Assembly: GCF_049942825.1 (NCBI RefSeq)
Contig: NZ_CP187970.1
Span: 7,688,001-7,752,000 of the forward strand
Direction: 5' to 3'
Length of the DNA stretch: 64,000 bases
From: Paenibacillus_G sp049942825
GTDB taxonomy: Bacteria; Bacillota; Bacilli; Paenibacillales; NBRC-103111
Shown here: positions 36,680-45,060 of the stretch, in pieces
Numbering within the stretch: position 1 is the stretch's first letter
Layout: each line of letters starts with the position of its first letter
Notes under the pieces: generated by a model
The model's input: the letters and a program-made list of their open reading frames with translations, nothing else
Databases searched by the model: none
Told to the model about the DNA's origin: nothing
Translations under genes and position numbers: made by a program

Positions 36680-37048
36680 TTAGAATTCAAGACCAGCTTC
36701 GCGAGCAGCGTCAGCCAGAGCCTTAACACGTCCATGGTACAGGTATCCGCCACGGTCGAATACGACTTGAACTACGCCTGCTGCTTTAGCACGCTCAGCA
36801 ATCAGGGCACCGACTTTCGTAGCAGCCTCAGCGTTGCCGCCGTTGCCGATTCCGGCTTTCAGTTCCTTGTCCTGAGTGGATGCGGAAGCGATGGTTACAC
36901 CCTTCACATCGTCAATCAGTTGAGCGTACATATGTTTAGAGGAACGGAAAATGTTGAGACGAGGACGCTCAGCCGTTCCTTGAATTTTCTTACGAACGCG
37001 AAGATGTCTTTTCAGACGCGCCTTGTTTTTGTCCGCCTTAGTAATCAT
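36680..37048 (-). CDS. rplR: Ribosomal protein L18 (uL18)
   Basis: Binds 5S rRNA in the central protuberance. It has 122 aa; basic N-terminus (KADKNKARLKRHLRVRKKI) and RPRLNIFRSSKHMYAQLIDD are family hallmarks. ATG at 37046-37048 has AAAGGAG 9 bases upstream. A separate GGCCTAGGC/GCCTAGCC hairpin (37088-37110) lies in the 64-base gap after rplF. Confidence 0.96.
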   Translation of the reverse strand: MITKADKNKARLKRHLRVRKKIQGTAERPRLNIFRSSKHMYAQLIDDVKGVTIASASTQDKELKAGIGNGGNAEAATKVGALIAERAKAAGVVQVVFDRGGYLYHGRVKALADAAREAGLEF

Positions 37049-37112
37049 TCGAGTTTCACTCCTTTCGAGTTCGGTCAGAAGCTTCGGGGCTAGGCCGTAA
37101 GCCTAGGCCACC

Positions 37113-37655
37113 TTACTTCTTCTTACCAGCCTTACCTTCTTTGCGAATGATGCGTTCGCCTTCGTACTTAATACCTTTGCCTTTGTAAGGCTCTGGTTCA
37201 CGAACGGAACGAATCTTTGCAGCGATCGCGCCAACGGCTTCTTTATCGATACCTTTAACGATGATCTTCGTGTTCGAAGGAACTTCGAACTCAATACCGT
37301 TCTCAGGTGTGATTTCAACCGGGTGGGAGTAACCTACGTTCAGAACCAGCTTGTCGCCAGTTTTATTAGCACGGTAACCTACGCCGACCAGCTCAAGGTT
37401 CTTTGCGAAGCCATCCGTTACACCACTAACCATGTTTTGTACAACACTGCGTGTCGTACCATGCAGGGAGCGATGCAGCTTGTTGTCAGAAGGGCGCTCT
37501 ACTGTCAGGACATTGTCCTCAACGCTGATCTTCATATCTTTGTGAAGCTCACGGGTCAAGGTACCTTTCGGGCCTTTAACCGTAATTACTGTATTGTCAA
37601 GAGTCACGTTTACTCCGCTTGGGATCGTGATCGGTTTGCGACCAATACGGGACAT
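37113..37655 (-). CDS. rplF: Ribosomal protein L6 (uL6)
   Basis: Two-domain large-subunit protein near the factor-binding site, 180 aa. MSRIGRKPITIPSGVNVTLD opens it and EPYKGKGIKYEGERIIRKEGK closes it, as in most bacteria. ATG at 37653-37655 has GGAGG 7 bases upstream. It follows rpsH by 30 bases. Confidence 0.97.
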   Translation of the reverse strand: MSRIGRKPITIPSGVNVTLDNTVITVKGPKGTLTRELHKDMKISVEDNVLTVERPSDNKLHRSLHGTTRSVVQNMVSGVTDGFAKNLELVGVGYRANKTGDKLVLNVGYSHPVEITPENGIEFEVPSNTKIIVKGIDKEAVGAIAAKIRSVREPEPYKGKGIKYEGERIIRKEGKAGKKK

Positions 37656-37685
37656 GTTTGCACCTCCGTTCTTTCTAAATCGATA

Positions 37686-38084
37686 TTACCAGACGTAGCA
37701 GATAACTTCTCCGCCGGCTTTAGTTTGACGAGCTTCCTTGTCTGTCATAACCCCTTTGGATGTAGACAGAATTGCGATGCCGAGACCGCCGAGTACGCGA
37801 GGTACTTCCTGGCTTTTCGCGTAAACGCGAAGACCTGGCTTGCTGATTCTTTTCAGACCCGTGATAACACGCTCTTGATTCGGACCGTATTTCAGGAACA
37901 AGCGGATGATGCCTTGCTTGCTGTCTTCGATATATTCAGCGTCACGGATGAAGCCTTCCTTCTTGAGGATCTCAGCGATTTCGCGCTTGACCTTCGAAGC
38001 CGGAATTTCAACAGTCTCATGACGAACAACGTTAGCGTTACGAATGCGTGTAAGCATATCTGCAATTGGATCGGACATAACCAT
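37686..38084 (-). CDS. rpsH: Ribosomal protein S8 (uS8)
   Basis: Primary 16S rRNA-binding protein; in E. coli the autoregulator of the spc operon. It has 132 aa, MVMSDPIADMLTRIRNANVV at the start and SKGVMTDKEARQTKAGGE near the end. ATG at 38082-38084 has GGAGG 10 bases upstream; the second ATG two codons later is also possible. It follows rpsN. Confidence 0.97.
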   Translation of the reverse strand: MVMSDPIADMLTRIRNANVVRHETVEIPASKVKREIAEILKKEGFIRDAEYIEDSKQGIIRLFLKYGPNQERVITGLKRISKPGLRVYAKSQEVPRVLGGLGIAILSTSKGVMTDKEARQTKAGGEVICYVW

Positions 38085-38117
38085 GTGTTGTAAACCTCCT
38101 TCCCGAAACTTTGAGTT

Positions 38118-38303
38118 TTACCAGCTTGCTTTTTTAACGCCAGGAATCTGGCCTTTGTATGCTAATTCGCGGAAACAAATTCTGCAAATTTTGAATTTCC
38201 GGAGTACGGAATGGGGACGACCGCAGCGCTCGCAGCGAGTATATGCCTGCACTTTGAATTTCGGAGGACGCTGCTGCTTAATCTTCATCGAAGTTTTTGC
38301 CAC
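38118..38303 (-). CDS. rpsN: Ribosomal protein S14 type Z (uS14, zinc form)
   Basis: A 61-residue small-subunit head protein with an intact zinc ribbon (CERC ... CRIC), the C+ form. GTG at 38301-38303 has GGAGG 11 bases upstream (GGAGGTGTAAACTGAA). A perfect 7-bp hairpin abuts that site. It lies between rplE and rpsH, the normal spc order. Confidence 0.96.
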   Translation of the reverse strand: MAKTSMKIKQQRPPKFKVQAYTRCERCGRPHSVLRKFKICRICFRELAYKGQIPGVKKASW

Positions 38304-38321
38304 TTCAGTTTACACCTCCAA

Positions 38322-38338
38322 AGTTTCCGTAGGAAACT
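38322..38338 (-). promoter_or_regulatory. Hairpin abutting the rpsN ribosome binding site
   Basis: Minus strand AGTTTCC-TAC-GGAAACT, then TTGGAGG. It is a second member of the four-site hairpin family. Confidence 0.65.
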
Positions 38339-38353
38339 GCTCGTTTCTACTTA

Positions 38354-38896
38354 TTATTTAGTGAACGGCATGCCGAGCTGCGTGAGCAATTCACGGGACT
38401 CTTCGTCCGATTTAGCCGTAGTTACGATTACGATATCCATACCACGAACTTTATCCACTTTGTCATACTCAACTTCAGGGAAAATGAGTTGTTCTTTCAG
38501 ACCAAGTGTATAGTTACCGCGGCCGTCGAACGCTTTGTTCGATACACCACGGAAGTCACGTACACGTGGAAGTGCAACATTGAACAGCTTGTCGAGGAAG
38601 TGATACATGCGCTCGCCGCGGAGCGTCACCTTCACACCGATCGGCATGTTCTCACGGAGTTTGAAACCAGCGATAGATTTCTTAGCTCTCGTGATAACCG
38701 GCTTTTGACCGGCGATCAGCTGCAGGTCAGATACAGCAGTATCAAGCACTTTGGAGTTCGAGACAGCCTCGCCCACACCCATGTTGATAACCACTTTCTC
38801 AATCTTAGGAACCTGCATAACCGTAGAATAGTTAAACTTCTGCATCAGGGCAGGAGTGATTTCGTTAAGGAAACGTTCTTTCATTCTTGCAGCCAT
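38354..38896 (-). CDS. rplE: Ribosomal protein L5 (uL5)
   Basis: Binds 5S rRNA and contacts P-site tRNA and S13. It has 180 aa with VPKIEKVVINMGVGEAVSNSK and RDFRGVSNKAFDGRGNY motifs. ATG at 38894-38896 has AGGAGG about 9 bases upstream; a second ATG four codons later is less well placed. It lies between rplX and rpsN. Confidence 0.97.
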   Translation of the reverse strand: MAARMKERFLNEITPALMQKFNYSTVMQVPKIEKVVINMGVGEAVSNSKVLDTAVSDLQLIAGQKPVITRAKKSIAGFKLRENMPIGVKVTLRGERMYHFLDKLFNVALPRVRDFRGVSNKAFDGRGNYTLGLKEQLIFPEVEYDKVDKVRGMDIVIVTTAKSDEESRELLTQLGMPFTK

Positions 38897-38928
38897 GAAT
38901 CCGAGTACCTCCTTTCTTACCTTTACGA

Positions 38929-39282
38929 TTAATCGATAACCTCGCCGGATTTCTTCGCGACGCGGACTTTCTTACCGTTCTCAAGCACTTTGTAGCCTAC
39001 GCGAGTTGGTTGGCCGCTCTTAGGATCAACCAGCATAACGTTGGATGCGTGGATAGGAGCTTCCTGGTTAAGGATGCCGCCTTGTGGATTCTGCTGTGAA
39101 GGCTTCGCATGCTTCTTGATCATGTTCACGCCTTCTACCAGCACACGGTTCTCACGAGGGAAAGCTGCGATTACGCGGCCTTTTTTCCCTTTGTCCTTAC
39201 CCGTGATCACGATAACCGTATCCTCTTTTTTCACGTGCAGTTTATTGTTATGGGACTCGAGTTTTTTCGGTTGCTTTGGCAT
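38929..39282 (-). CDS. rplX: Ribosomal protein L24 (uL24)
   Basis: Assembly-initiating large-subunit protein with a KOW motif (DTVIVITGKDKGKKGRVIAA). It has 117 aa, slightly longer than the ~103 of B. subtilis because of the N-terminal PKQPKKLESHNNKLH extension. ATG at 39280-39282 has GGAGG 10 bases upstream. It follows rplN by 39 bases. Confidence 0.96.
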   Translation of the reverse strand: MPKQPKKLESHNNKLHVKKEDTVIVITGKDKGKKGRVIAAFPRENRVLVEGVNMIKKHAKPSQQNPQGGILNQEAPIHASNVMLVDPKSGQPTRVGYKVLENGKKVRVAKKSGEVID

Positions 39283-39321
39283 TGTGGTTCCACCTCCTGA
39301 ACAAGACGTTCACTGCTGATA

Positions 39322-39690
39322 TTAGATAACTTCCGGAGCCAGAGATACGATCTTCATGAAGTCTCTGTCACGAAGTTCGCGTGCAACTGGTCCGAAGATC
39401 CGAGTACCGCGCGGGCTCTTATCTTCTTTAACGATTACAGCTGCATTCTCGTCGAATGTGATGTAAGAACCGTCTTTCCGGCGAGCACCGCGTCTCGTAC
39501 GGACAACAACAGCCTTAACTACATCACCCTTTTTGACAACGCCACCTGGTGTTGCTTCTTTCACGGAGCAAACGATCAAGTCGCCGATGTTAGCTGTACG
39601 ACGACCCGTACCACCCAACACTCGGATACACATGAGCGATTTAGCACCAGAGTTATCAGCTACGTTCAAGCGTGTAAATGGTTGAATCAT
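39322..39690 (-). CDS. rplN: Ribosomal protein L14 (uL14)
   Basis: Large-subunit protein at the subunit interface; the docking site of silencing factor RsfS in other bacteria. It has 122 aa: MIQPFTRLNVADNSGAKSLM at the start and ARELRDRDFMKIVSLAPEVI at the end are near-universal. ATG at 39688-39690 has AGGAGG 8 bases upstream. It is the first gene of the rplN-rplX-rplE section. Confidence 0.97.
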   Translation of the reverse strand: MIQPFTRLNVADNSGAKSLMCIRVLGGTGRRTANIGDLIVCSVKEATPGGVVKKGDVVKAVVVRTRRGARRKDGSYITFDENAAVIVKEDKSPRGTRIFGPVARELRDRDFMKIVSLAPEVI

Positions 39691-39733
39691 TGTGTATTTC
39701 CTCCTTCCGGCCTTGATTTACCGAACCTTTATA

Positions 39734-39997
39734 TTAAACGATAACCGCTTTTTCGACCACTTCAACCAGTCTCCAACGCTTATCCTTGGAGAGTGGACGA
39801 GTTTCCATGATTTTCACAACGTCACCAATCTTAGCTTCGTTGTTCTCATCATGGGCTTTGAATTTCTTCGTATATTTAATACGCTTGTGGTAAAGGTCGT
39901 GTTTTTTGTAAGTTTCTACAGCTACAACAATGGTTTTATCCATCTTGTCGCTAACGACTTTGCCCAGCTGCGTCTTACGCTCGTTGCGTTCAGCCAT
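39734..39997 (-). CDS. rpsQ: Ribosomal protein S17 (uS17)
   Basis: OB-fold primary 16S-binding protein of 87 aa (GKVVSDKMDKTIVVAVETYK; KIGDVVKIMETRPLSKDKRW). ATG at 39995-39997 (MAERNERKTQ) was chosen, with AGGAGG 7 bases upstream; an in-frame start eight codons earlier overlaps this site. It lies 23 bases after rpmC. Confidence 0.96.
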   Translation of the reverse strand: MAERNERKTQLGKVVSDKMDKTIVVAVETYKKHDLYHKRIKYTKKFKAHDENNEAKIGDVVKIMETRPLSKDKRWRLVEVVEKAVIV

Positions 39998-40020
39998 GTG
40001 AGATCCTCCTCTCTCATTCA

Positions 40021-40221
40021 TTAACTAGTGATTCCCAATTCTCTTTCACGCAAAACAGTTTTTGCCCGGGCAATCTCTTTGCGGACTTTCTGAATTTGTA
40101 CGGGATTATCCAGTTGACCGGTAGCCAGTTGAAAACGGAGGTTAAAGAGCTGCTCTTTAAATCCGGCAATCTTTTGTTCGATCTCAGCAGTGGTTAGGTT
40201 GCGAAATTCACTAGCCTTCAT
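40021..40221 (-). CDS. rpmC: Ribosomal protein L29 (uL29)
   Basis: Helical hairpin protein at the tunnel exit, 66 aa (ASEFRNLTTAEIEQKIAGFK; LFNLRFQLATGQLDNP). ATG at 40219-40221 (MKASEF) was chosen; AGGTGG lies 8 bases upstream inside rplP. The gene overlaps the end of rplP by 11 bases, suggesting coupled translation. Confidence 0.96.
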   Translation of the reverse strand: MKASEFRNLTTAEIEQKIAGFKEQLFNLRFQLATGQLDNPVQIQKVRKEIARAKTVLRERELGITS

Positions 40222-40645
40222 TTGCTTCACCACCTACATCTTCTCTTTTCACAAACTTCGTCTTGATTGGCAGCTTGTGAGAGGCAAGACGCATAGCTTC
40301 ACGGGCAATCTCTTCGCTTACACCAGCAAGTTCAAACAGAACTTTGCCCGGCTTCACAACAGCTACCCATTTCTCTACGTTACCTTTACCGCTACCCATC
40401 CGGACTTCAAGCGGCTTTTGAGTAATTGGCTTGGAAGGGAAGATCTTAATCCAAACTTTACCGCCACGCTTGATGTAACGAGTCATTGCAATACGAGCCG
40501 CTTCGATTTGACGGTTGGTTACCCAAGCCGGTTCCATAGCCTGGAGACCGAACTCACCGAAATGAACCTCTGCGCCACCCTTTGCACGACCGCGCATATT
40601 GCCGCGGTGCTCTTTACGGTGTTTTACACGTTTAGGAACTAACAT
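40211..40645 (-). CDS. rplP: Ribosomal protein L16 (uL16)
   Basis: Late-assembling protein at the A-site tRNA elbow, 144 aa. MLVPKRVKHRKEHRGNMRG and WIKIFPSKPITQKPLEVRMG are family motifs; the latter contains the arginine region hydroxylated in some bacteria. ATG at 40643-40645 has GGAGG 9 bases upstream. Its 3' end overlaps rpmC. Confidence 0.97.
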   Translation of the reverse strand: MLVPKRVKHRKEHRGNMRGRAKGGAEVHFGEFGLQAMEPAWVTNRQIEAARIAMTRYIKRGGKVWIKIFPSKPITQKPLEVRMGSGKGNVEKWVAVVKPGKVLFELAGVSEEIAREAMRLASHKLPIKTKFVKREDVGGEANEG

Positions 40646-40647
40646 GA

Positions 40648-41313
40648 TTAGTTGCCTCCTTCCGCAGCAGCCTTTTTCTTAGCCGTTGGAAGAACTTCGC
40701 CACGGTAGATCCATACTTTTACGCCGATACGACCATAGGTTGTATGAGCTTCTGCAGTACCGTAATCGATATCCGCACGAAGAGTATGAAGAGGTACCGT
40801 ACCCTCGCTGTATCCTTCCGTTCTGGCGATTTCAGCACCGCCAAGACGACCGCTAACCGATGTTTTAATCCCTTTTGCGCCGGAACGAATCGTTCTTTGG
40901 ATCGATTGCTTCAGTGCACGACGGAACGATACGCGACGCTCCAGTTGTTGTGCAATGCTTTCTGCAACCAGAATCGCATCCAGTTCAGGGTTCTTCACTT
41001 CGGAGATGTTGATGTGAACCTTTTTGCCGTTAGTCAGCTTGGAGAGGTAGCCGCGGATCACTTCTACTTCAGAGCCGCCTTTACCGATAACCATGCCTGG
41101 CTTCGCAGTATGAATCGTAACGTTTACGCGGTTAGCTGCACGCTCAATTTCAATACGGGAAACGGCAGATTCTTTCAATTTTTGCTTCAGATATTCACGG
41201 ATCTTAACGTCTTCCATCAGCAGATCGCCGAAATCTTTGCCGGCATACCATTTGGACTCCCAGTCACGGATGATACCGATACGAAGTCCCACCGGGTTTA
41301 CTTTTTGACCCAC
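40648..41313 (-). CDS. rpsC: Ribosomal protein S3 (uS3)
   Basis: KH-domain protein at the mRNA entry channel, with helicase activity together with S4 and S5. It has 221 aa; MGQKVNPVGLRIGIIRDWES at the start and the GxxG of the KH domain (KPGMVIGKGGSEVEVIR). GTG at 41311-41313 has GGAGG 6 bases upstream. It follows rplV by 13 bases and precedes rplP by 2. Confidence 0.97.
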   Translation of the reverse strand: MGQKVNPVGLRIGIIRDWESKWYAGKDFGDLLMEDVKIREYLKQKLKESAVSRIEIERAANRVNVTIHTAKPGMVIGKGGSEVEVIRGYLSKLTNGKKVHINISEVKNPELDAILVAESIAQQLERRVSFRRALKQSIQRTIRSGAKGIKTSVSGRLGGAEIARTEGYSEGTVPLHTLRADIDYGTAEAHTTYGRIGVKVWIYRGEVLPTAKKKAAAEGGN

Positions 41314-41326
41314 ACGTTGTCCCTCC

Positions 41327-41662
41327 TTATTTCTCAGATACCACTAAAGTGATGTGGCTGGTACGTTTATTGATACGGCTCGCACGACCCATTGCACGAG
41401 GACGGAATCTCTTCAATGTTGGCCCTTGGTCTACAGTAGCTGTAGAAACGACCAGATTGTTTACATCCAGGGAATAGTTATGCTCTGCATTCGCAATAGC
41501 CGAGTTCAGCAGCTTCTCTACGATTGGGGAAGCCGATTTCGGAGTGTGACGCAGAATTGCGATAGCCTCACCCACCTGCTTACCGCGGATCAGATCAACC
41601 ACGAGCTGAGCCTTACGGGGAGCAATTCGAACATATCTAGCAATAGCTTTAGCTTGTTGCAT
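41327..41662 (-). CDS. rplV: Ribosomal protein L22 (uL22)
   Basis: Its beta hairpin lines the exit-tunnel constriction next to the macrolide site. It has 111 aa, with ARYVRIAPRKAQLVVDLIRG and the loop region RFRPRAMGRASRINKRTSHI, no insertion seen. ATG at 41660-41662 was chosen with AGGAGG 7 bases upstream; an in-frame start six codons earlier overlaps it. Confidence 0.96.
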   Translation of the reverse strand: MQQAKAIARYVRIAPRKAQLVVDLIRGKQVGEAIAILRHTPKSASPIVEKLLNSAIANAEHNYSLDVNNLVVSTATVDQGPTLKRFRPRAMGRASRINKRTSHITLVVSEK

Positions 41663-41709
41663 GGAAGTACCTCCTCTCAATTACGAAATCATTTGATTCC
41701 CGATCCAAA

Positions 41710-41991
41710 TTAGCGCTTGCCCGTTTTCTTATCCGAATCAGCATGACCTTTGTAAGTACGGGTTGGAGCAAATTCACCAAGCTTATGTCCGACCATATCT
41801 TCAGTCACGTATACCGGCACATGCTTTCTACCATCATAAACAGCGAAAGTGTGACCGATGAATTGTGGGAAAATCGTGGAACGGCGAGACCAAGTTTTGA
41901 TAACCTGCTTTTTGGAAGCTTCGTTCATATCTTCAACCTTCTTCAGAAGGTAGCCATCGATAAAAGGACCTTTTTTCAAACTGCGACCCAT
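41710..41991 (-). CDS. rpsS: Ribosomal protein S19 (uS19)
   Basis: Head protein of the small subunit, 93 aa. MGRSLKKGPFIDGYLLKKVE and KLGEFAPTRTYKGH motifs are typical. ATG at 41989-41991 with GGGAGG 9 bases upstream. It lies between rplB and rplV. Confidence 0.97.
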   Translation of the reverse strand: MGRSLKKGPFIDGYLLKKVEDMNEASKKQVIKTWSRRSTIFPQFIGHTFAVYDGRKHVPVYVTEDMVGHKLGEFAPTRTYKGHADSDKKTGKR

Positions 41992-42030
41992 GCGTTGTTC
42001 CTCCCTTCTTTAAGCAAAGCGTAAATCGTA

Positions 42031-42861
42031 TTACTTCGTGCGACGACGAATGATGTACTGATTCGAAGCTTTGTTCTTCTTGCGAGTCTTGTAACCGAGT
42101 GTCGGCTTGCCCCAAGGAGACATTGGAGATTTGCGTCCGATCGGGGAACGGCCTTCACCACCACCGTGTGGGTGATCGTTAGGGTTCATGACGGAACCGC
42201 GAACTTCCGGTCTTTGTCCGAGCCAGCGGGAACGGCCAGCTTTACCGATTTTAATGAGCTCGTAATCCTCGTTACCAACGGAACCAACGGTAGCGCGGCA
42301 AACTTTCAGGATTCTTCTCATTTCGCCGGAGGAAAGACGCACGATAACGTACTGATCTTCTTTACCGAGCAGTTGAGCTTCCGTACCAGCAGCGCGAACC
42401 AGTTGGCCGCCTTTGCCTGGCTTCAGCTCGATGTTGTGGATAACCGTACCGACAGGAATGTTCTCCATCGGAAGGGCGTTACCGACCTTAATATCAGCCG
42501 TAGGGCCGGATACTACTTGATCGTCCACTTTCAAGCCTTTTGGAGCGATAATGTAACGCTTCTCGCCATCCACATAGTGGATCAGAGCGATGTTAGCGGA
42601 ACGGTTCGGGTCGTACTCGATTGTAGCAACGCGACCTGGTATTCCATCTTTGTTACGCTTGAAGTCAATAATCCGGTATTTACGCTTGTGTCCGCCGCCT
42701 TGATGACGAACCGTAATTTTACCTTGGTTATTACGTCCAGCTTTTTTGCTCAGAGGAGCAAGCAGCGATTTCTCCGGAGTGGATGTTGTGATTTCTTCGA
42801 ATGTCGAAACCGACATCGCACGTCTCGCAGGTGACGTTGGTTTGTACTTTTTAATTGGCAC
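42031..42861 (-). CDS. rplB: Ribosomal protein L2 (uL2)
   Basis: Essential for subunit association and the peptidyl-transferase region. It has 276 aa; the conserved C-terminal motif GSVMNPNDHPHGGGEGRSPIG includes the critical histidine. The N-terminus reads MPIKKYKPTSPARRAMSVST. GTG at 42859-42861 with GGAGGG 8 bases upstream. It follows rplW by 30 bases. Confidence 0.97.
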   Translation of the reverse strand: MPIKKYKPTSPARRAMSVSTFEEITTSTPEKSLLAPLSKKAGRNNQGKITVRHQGGGHKRKYRIIDFKRNKDGIPGRVATIEYDPNRSANIALIHYVDGEKRYIIAPKGLKVDDQVVSGPTADIKVGNALPMENIPVGTVIHNIELKPGKGGQLVRAAGTEAQLLGKEDQYVIVRLSSGEMRRILKVCRATVGSVGNEDYELIKIGKAGRSRWLGQRPEVRGSVMNPNDHPHGGGEGRSPIGRKSPMSPWGKPTLGYKTRKKNKASNQYIIRRRTK

Positions 42862-42891
42862 GTGGATTCCCTCCTTACTTTAGAAAATTAC

Positions 42892-43182
42892 TTATACCGA
42901 TTCAAAGAATTCCAGTTCTTTGCTGTCCGCACTAAGGGTCACAATGGCTTTCTTCCATTCGGAAGTATAACCGGAGTAACGGCCATAACGCTTCGGCTTC
43001 GCCGGCATTCTCAGCGTGTTAACATTCGAAACCTTCACTTTGAAGATTTGTTCGATTGCTTGTTTTACTTCCGTCTTGTTGGAACGGATATCAACTTCGA
43101 ACACGTATTTCTTGTCCGCCATCATTTCGCTGGAACGTTCGGTAATGATCGGGCGCTTAATAATATCGCGAGGGTTCTTCAT
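42892..43182 (-). CDS. rplW: Ribosomal protein L23 (uL23)
   Basis: Tunnel-exit protein and docking site for trigger factor and SRP, 96 aa (MKNPRDIIKRPIITERSSEM; KVSNVNTLRMPAKPKRYGRY). ATG at 43180-43182 shares one base with the rplD stop codon (TAATG). Confidence 0.96.
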   Translation of the reverse strand: MKNPRDIIKRPIITERSSEMMADKKYVFEVDIRSNKTEVKQAIEQIFKVKVSNVNTLRMPAKPKRYGRYSGYTSEWKKAIVTLSADSKELEFFESV

Positions 43183-43805
43183 TACGCAAACACCTCCTCT
43201 ACCTTTTGCACCGCGTCCTTCGTAATGATCAGCTTGTCGTAGACCATAACATCCAGTACGTTGATTCCTTCAGCGACAACGAACTTCACGCCAGGAATGT
43301 TACGTGCAGAGAGTGCTACATTCTCTTCATAAGCAGCCGTTACAACCAGAGCCTTGCGATCCACTTTAAGGTTATTCAAAATTGCCGCAAATTCTTTTGT
43401 TTTTGGAGCAGCCAGTTGAAGCTGGTCAAGAACGATAATCTCGCTCGACTTCACCTTGGAAGACAACGCAGATTTGATCGCCAGACGACGAACCTTCTTA
43501 GGCAGTTTGTAGGAGTAGCTGCGCGGAGTTGGTCCGAAGACGATACCGCCGCCTTTCCATTGCGGGGAACGGATGGAACCTTGACGGGCACGACCTGTAC
43601 CTTTTTGTTTCCAAGGCTTACGGCCACCGCCGCGAACTTCCGAACGACCTTTGGTTTTGTGCGTACCTGCACGAAGGGATGCGCGCTGCATCAGAACAGC
43701 TTCATTCAAGACATGAAGATGAGGCTCGATACCGAATACCGATTCAGCCAGCTCCACTTCACCAACTTGAGCACCACTCACATTAAATACCGCTACTTTT
43801 GGCAT
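43182..43805 (-). CDS. rplD: Ribosomal protein L4 (uL4)
   Basis: Has a long loop reaching the exit-tunnel constriction. It has 207 aa; loop motif RSEVRGGGRKPWKQKGTGRA is complete. In E. coli L4 autoregulates the S10 operon; that mechanism is not known to be shared by Bacillota. ATG at 43803-43805 has GGAGG 8 bases upstream. Confidence 0.97.
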   Translation of the reverse strand: MPKVAVFNVSGAQVGEVELAESVFGIEPHLHVLNEAVLMQRASLRAGTHKTKGRSEVRGGGRKPWKQKGTGRARQGSIRSPQWKGGGIVFGPTPRSYSYKLPKKVRRLAIKSALSSKVKSSEIIVLDQLQLAAPKTKEFAAILNNLKVDRKALVVTAAYEENVALSARNIPGVKFVVAEGINVLDVMVYDKLIITKDAVQKVEEVFA

Positions 43806-43829
43806 GTGTTATCCTCCTTTCTTGCTATC

Positions 43830-44456
43830 TTAAGCTTTTACCGTCGATTTAACGGTAACGTAGCTGTTCTTAGGACCAGGAATGGAACCTTTGATCAGAA
43901 GCACGTTACGCTCAACGTCGATCTTTACAACTTCAAGACCTTGGATCGTAACCGTCTCCGAACCCATATGTCCTGGCAGGTTCTTACCTTTTGGTACACG
44001 GTTTGCCTGGATGGAACCCATCGAACCCGGGCCACGGTGATAACGGGAACCGTGAGCCATAGGACCTCTGGATTGGTTGTGTCTCTTGATAACACCCTGG
44101 AATCCTTTACCCTTGGAAGTGCCTGTTACATCAACGAATTCACCTTCAGCAAACACGTCAGCTTTGATTTCCTGGCCAACTTCGTAGTCGGAAATCGCAA
44201 CACCGCGAAGCTCTTTAACGTAGCGCTTAGGTGTTGTGCCTGCTTTCTTAGCGTGGCCCAACTCCGGTTTGTTTGCGTTTTGTTCTTTCTTATCGGCAAA
44301 ACCGATTTGGATGGCCTCGTACCCGTCGTTCTCAACATCCTTCTTCTGCAGCACTGTGCAAGGACCTGCTTGAACAACTGTTACCGGTACAACCAATCCT
44401 TCGGGAGTAAACACTTGAGTCATCCCAAGTTTCTTACCTAAGATACCTTTAGTCAT
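43830..44456 (-). CDS. rplC: Ribosomal protein L3 (uL3)
   Basis: Early-assembling protein near the peptidyl-transferase centre, 208 aa (MTKGILGKKLGMTQVFTPEG; GFQGVIKRHNQSRGPMAHGS). ATG at 44454-44456 was chosen, with AGAGGTG 6 bases upstream, over an in-frame ATG three codons before. It follows rpsJ by 54 bases. Confidence 0.96.
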   Translation of the reverse strand: MTKGILGKKLGMTQVFTPEGLVVPVTVVQAGPCTVLQKKDVENDGYEAIQIGFADKKEQNANKPELGHAKKAGTTPKRYVKELRGVAISDYEVGQEIKADVFAEGEFVDVTGTSKGKGFQGVIKRHNQSRGPMAHGSRYHRGPGSMGSIQANRVPKGKNLPGHMGSETVTIQGLEVVKIDVERNVLLIKGSIPGPKNSYVTVKSTVKA

Positions 44457-44510
44457 CGTTGACACCTCTTTTCCTCTCTTGCTTTGCTCTAGTTATTCAC
44501 AATGTGTATA

Positions 44511-44819
44511 TTACAGTTTGATTTCGATGTCCACACCGGACGGCAGATCCAGACGCATCAGTGCATCAACGGTTTGCGGCGTCGGATTAACGATATCGAT
44601 CAAACGCTTATGTGTACGCATCTCGAACTGCTCACGCGAGTCTTTGTACTTGTGTACCGCACGGAGAATGGTAATGATCTGCTTCTCAGTTGGAAGCGGG
44701 ATCGGACCAGAAACTCCAGCACCGGAACGCTTGGCTGTATCCACAATTTTCTCTGCGGATTGATCCAGAACTCTGTGATCATAAGCCTTCAAACGAATAC
44801 GAATCTTTTGCTTTGCCAT
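44511..44819 (-). CDS. rpsJ: Ribosomal protein S10 / NusE (uS10)
   Basis: Small-subunit head protein that also acts as transcription antitermination factor NusE, bridging NusG to the ribosome. It has 102 aa (KIRIRLKAYDHRVLDQSAEK; RTHKRLIDIVNPTPQTVDALM). ATG at 44817-44819 with AGGAGGG 7 bases upstream. It is the first gene of the S10 cluster, with its own promoter and a ~130-base leader. Confidence 0.97.
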   Translation of the reverse strand: MAKQKIRIRLKAYDHRVLDQSAEKIVDTAKRSGAGVSGPIPLPTEKQIITILRAVHKYKDSREQFEMRTHKRLIDIVNPTPQTVDALMRLDLPSGVDIEIKL

Positions 44820-44829
44820 AGTATTCCCT

Positions 44830-44945
44830 CCTTTTATCGCCCAATTTAGTATCGGACATACTCCGTGAAAATCTCCTGACGCCGCCCCTATGGCAAAGGG
44901 GCCGGGTGTGTCAGCAACCTCTCACTTCATCGCAACGTCTCAGAC
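44830..44945 (-). promoter_or_regulatory. Conserved-looking leader of the S10 operon
   Basis: The untranslated leader includes GGTTGCTGACACACCCGG, a pairing CCCCTTTGCCATAGGGG hairpin and GGCGTCAGGAGATTTTCACG. The GCTGAC...GTCAG pair encloses the inner hairpin. This resembles rpsJ leaders of other Bacillota by general memory. Control of the S10 operon through it is inferred. Confidence 0.45.
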
Positions 44946-44956
44946 CAACGTTCACT

Positions 44957-44985
44957 ATTATATTAAATCTAGAAGAAAAAAGCAA
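44957..44985 (-). promoter_or_regulatory. Sigma-A promoter of the S10 operon
   Basis: TTGCTT, 17 bases, TATAAT on the minus strand, 22 bases after the tuf terminator. Confidence 0.75.
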
Positions 44986-45007
44986 GCAAAAAATGCACTC
45001 TTGCCCA

Positions 45008-45048
45008 AAATAAAATAAAAGCCCTTCATCCTAAGGATAAAGGGCTCT
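45008..45048 (-). terminator. Rho-independent terminator after tuf
   Basis: AGCCCTTTATCC-TT-AGGATGAAGGGCT then TTTATTTTATTTTG on the minus strand, 12 bases after the tuf stop. Confidence 0.9.
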
Positions 45049-45060
45049 TACACAAGTTAA

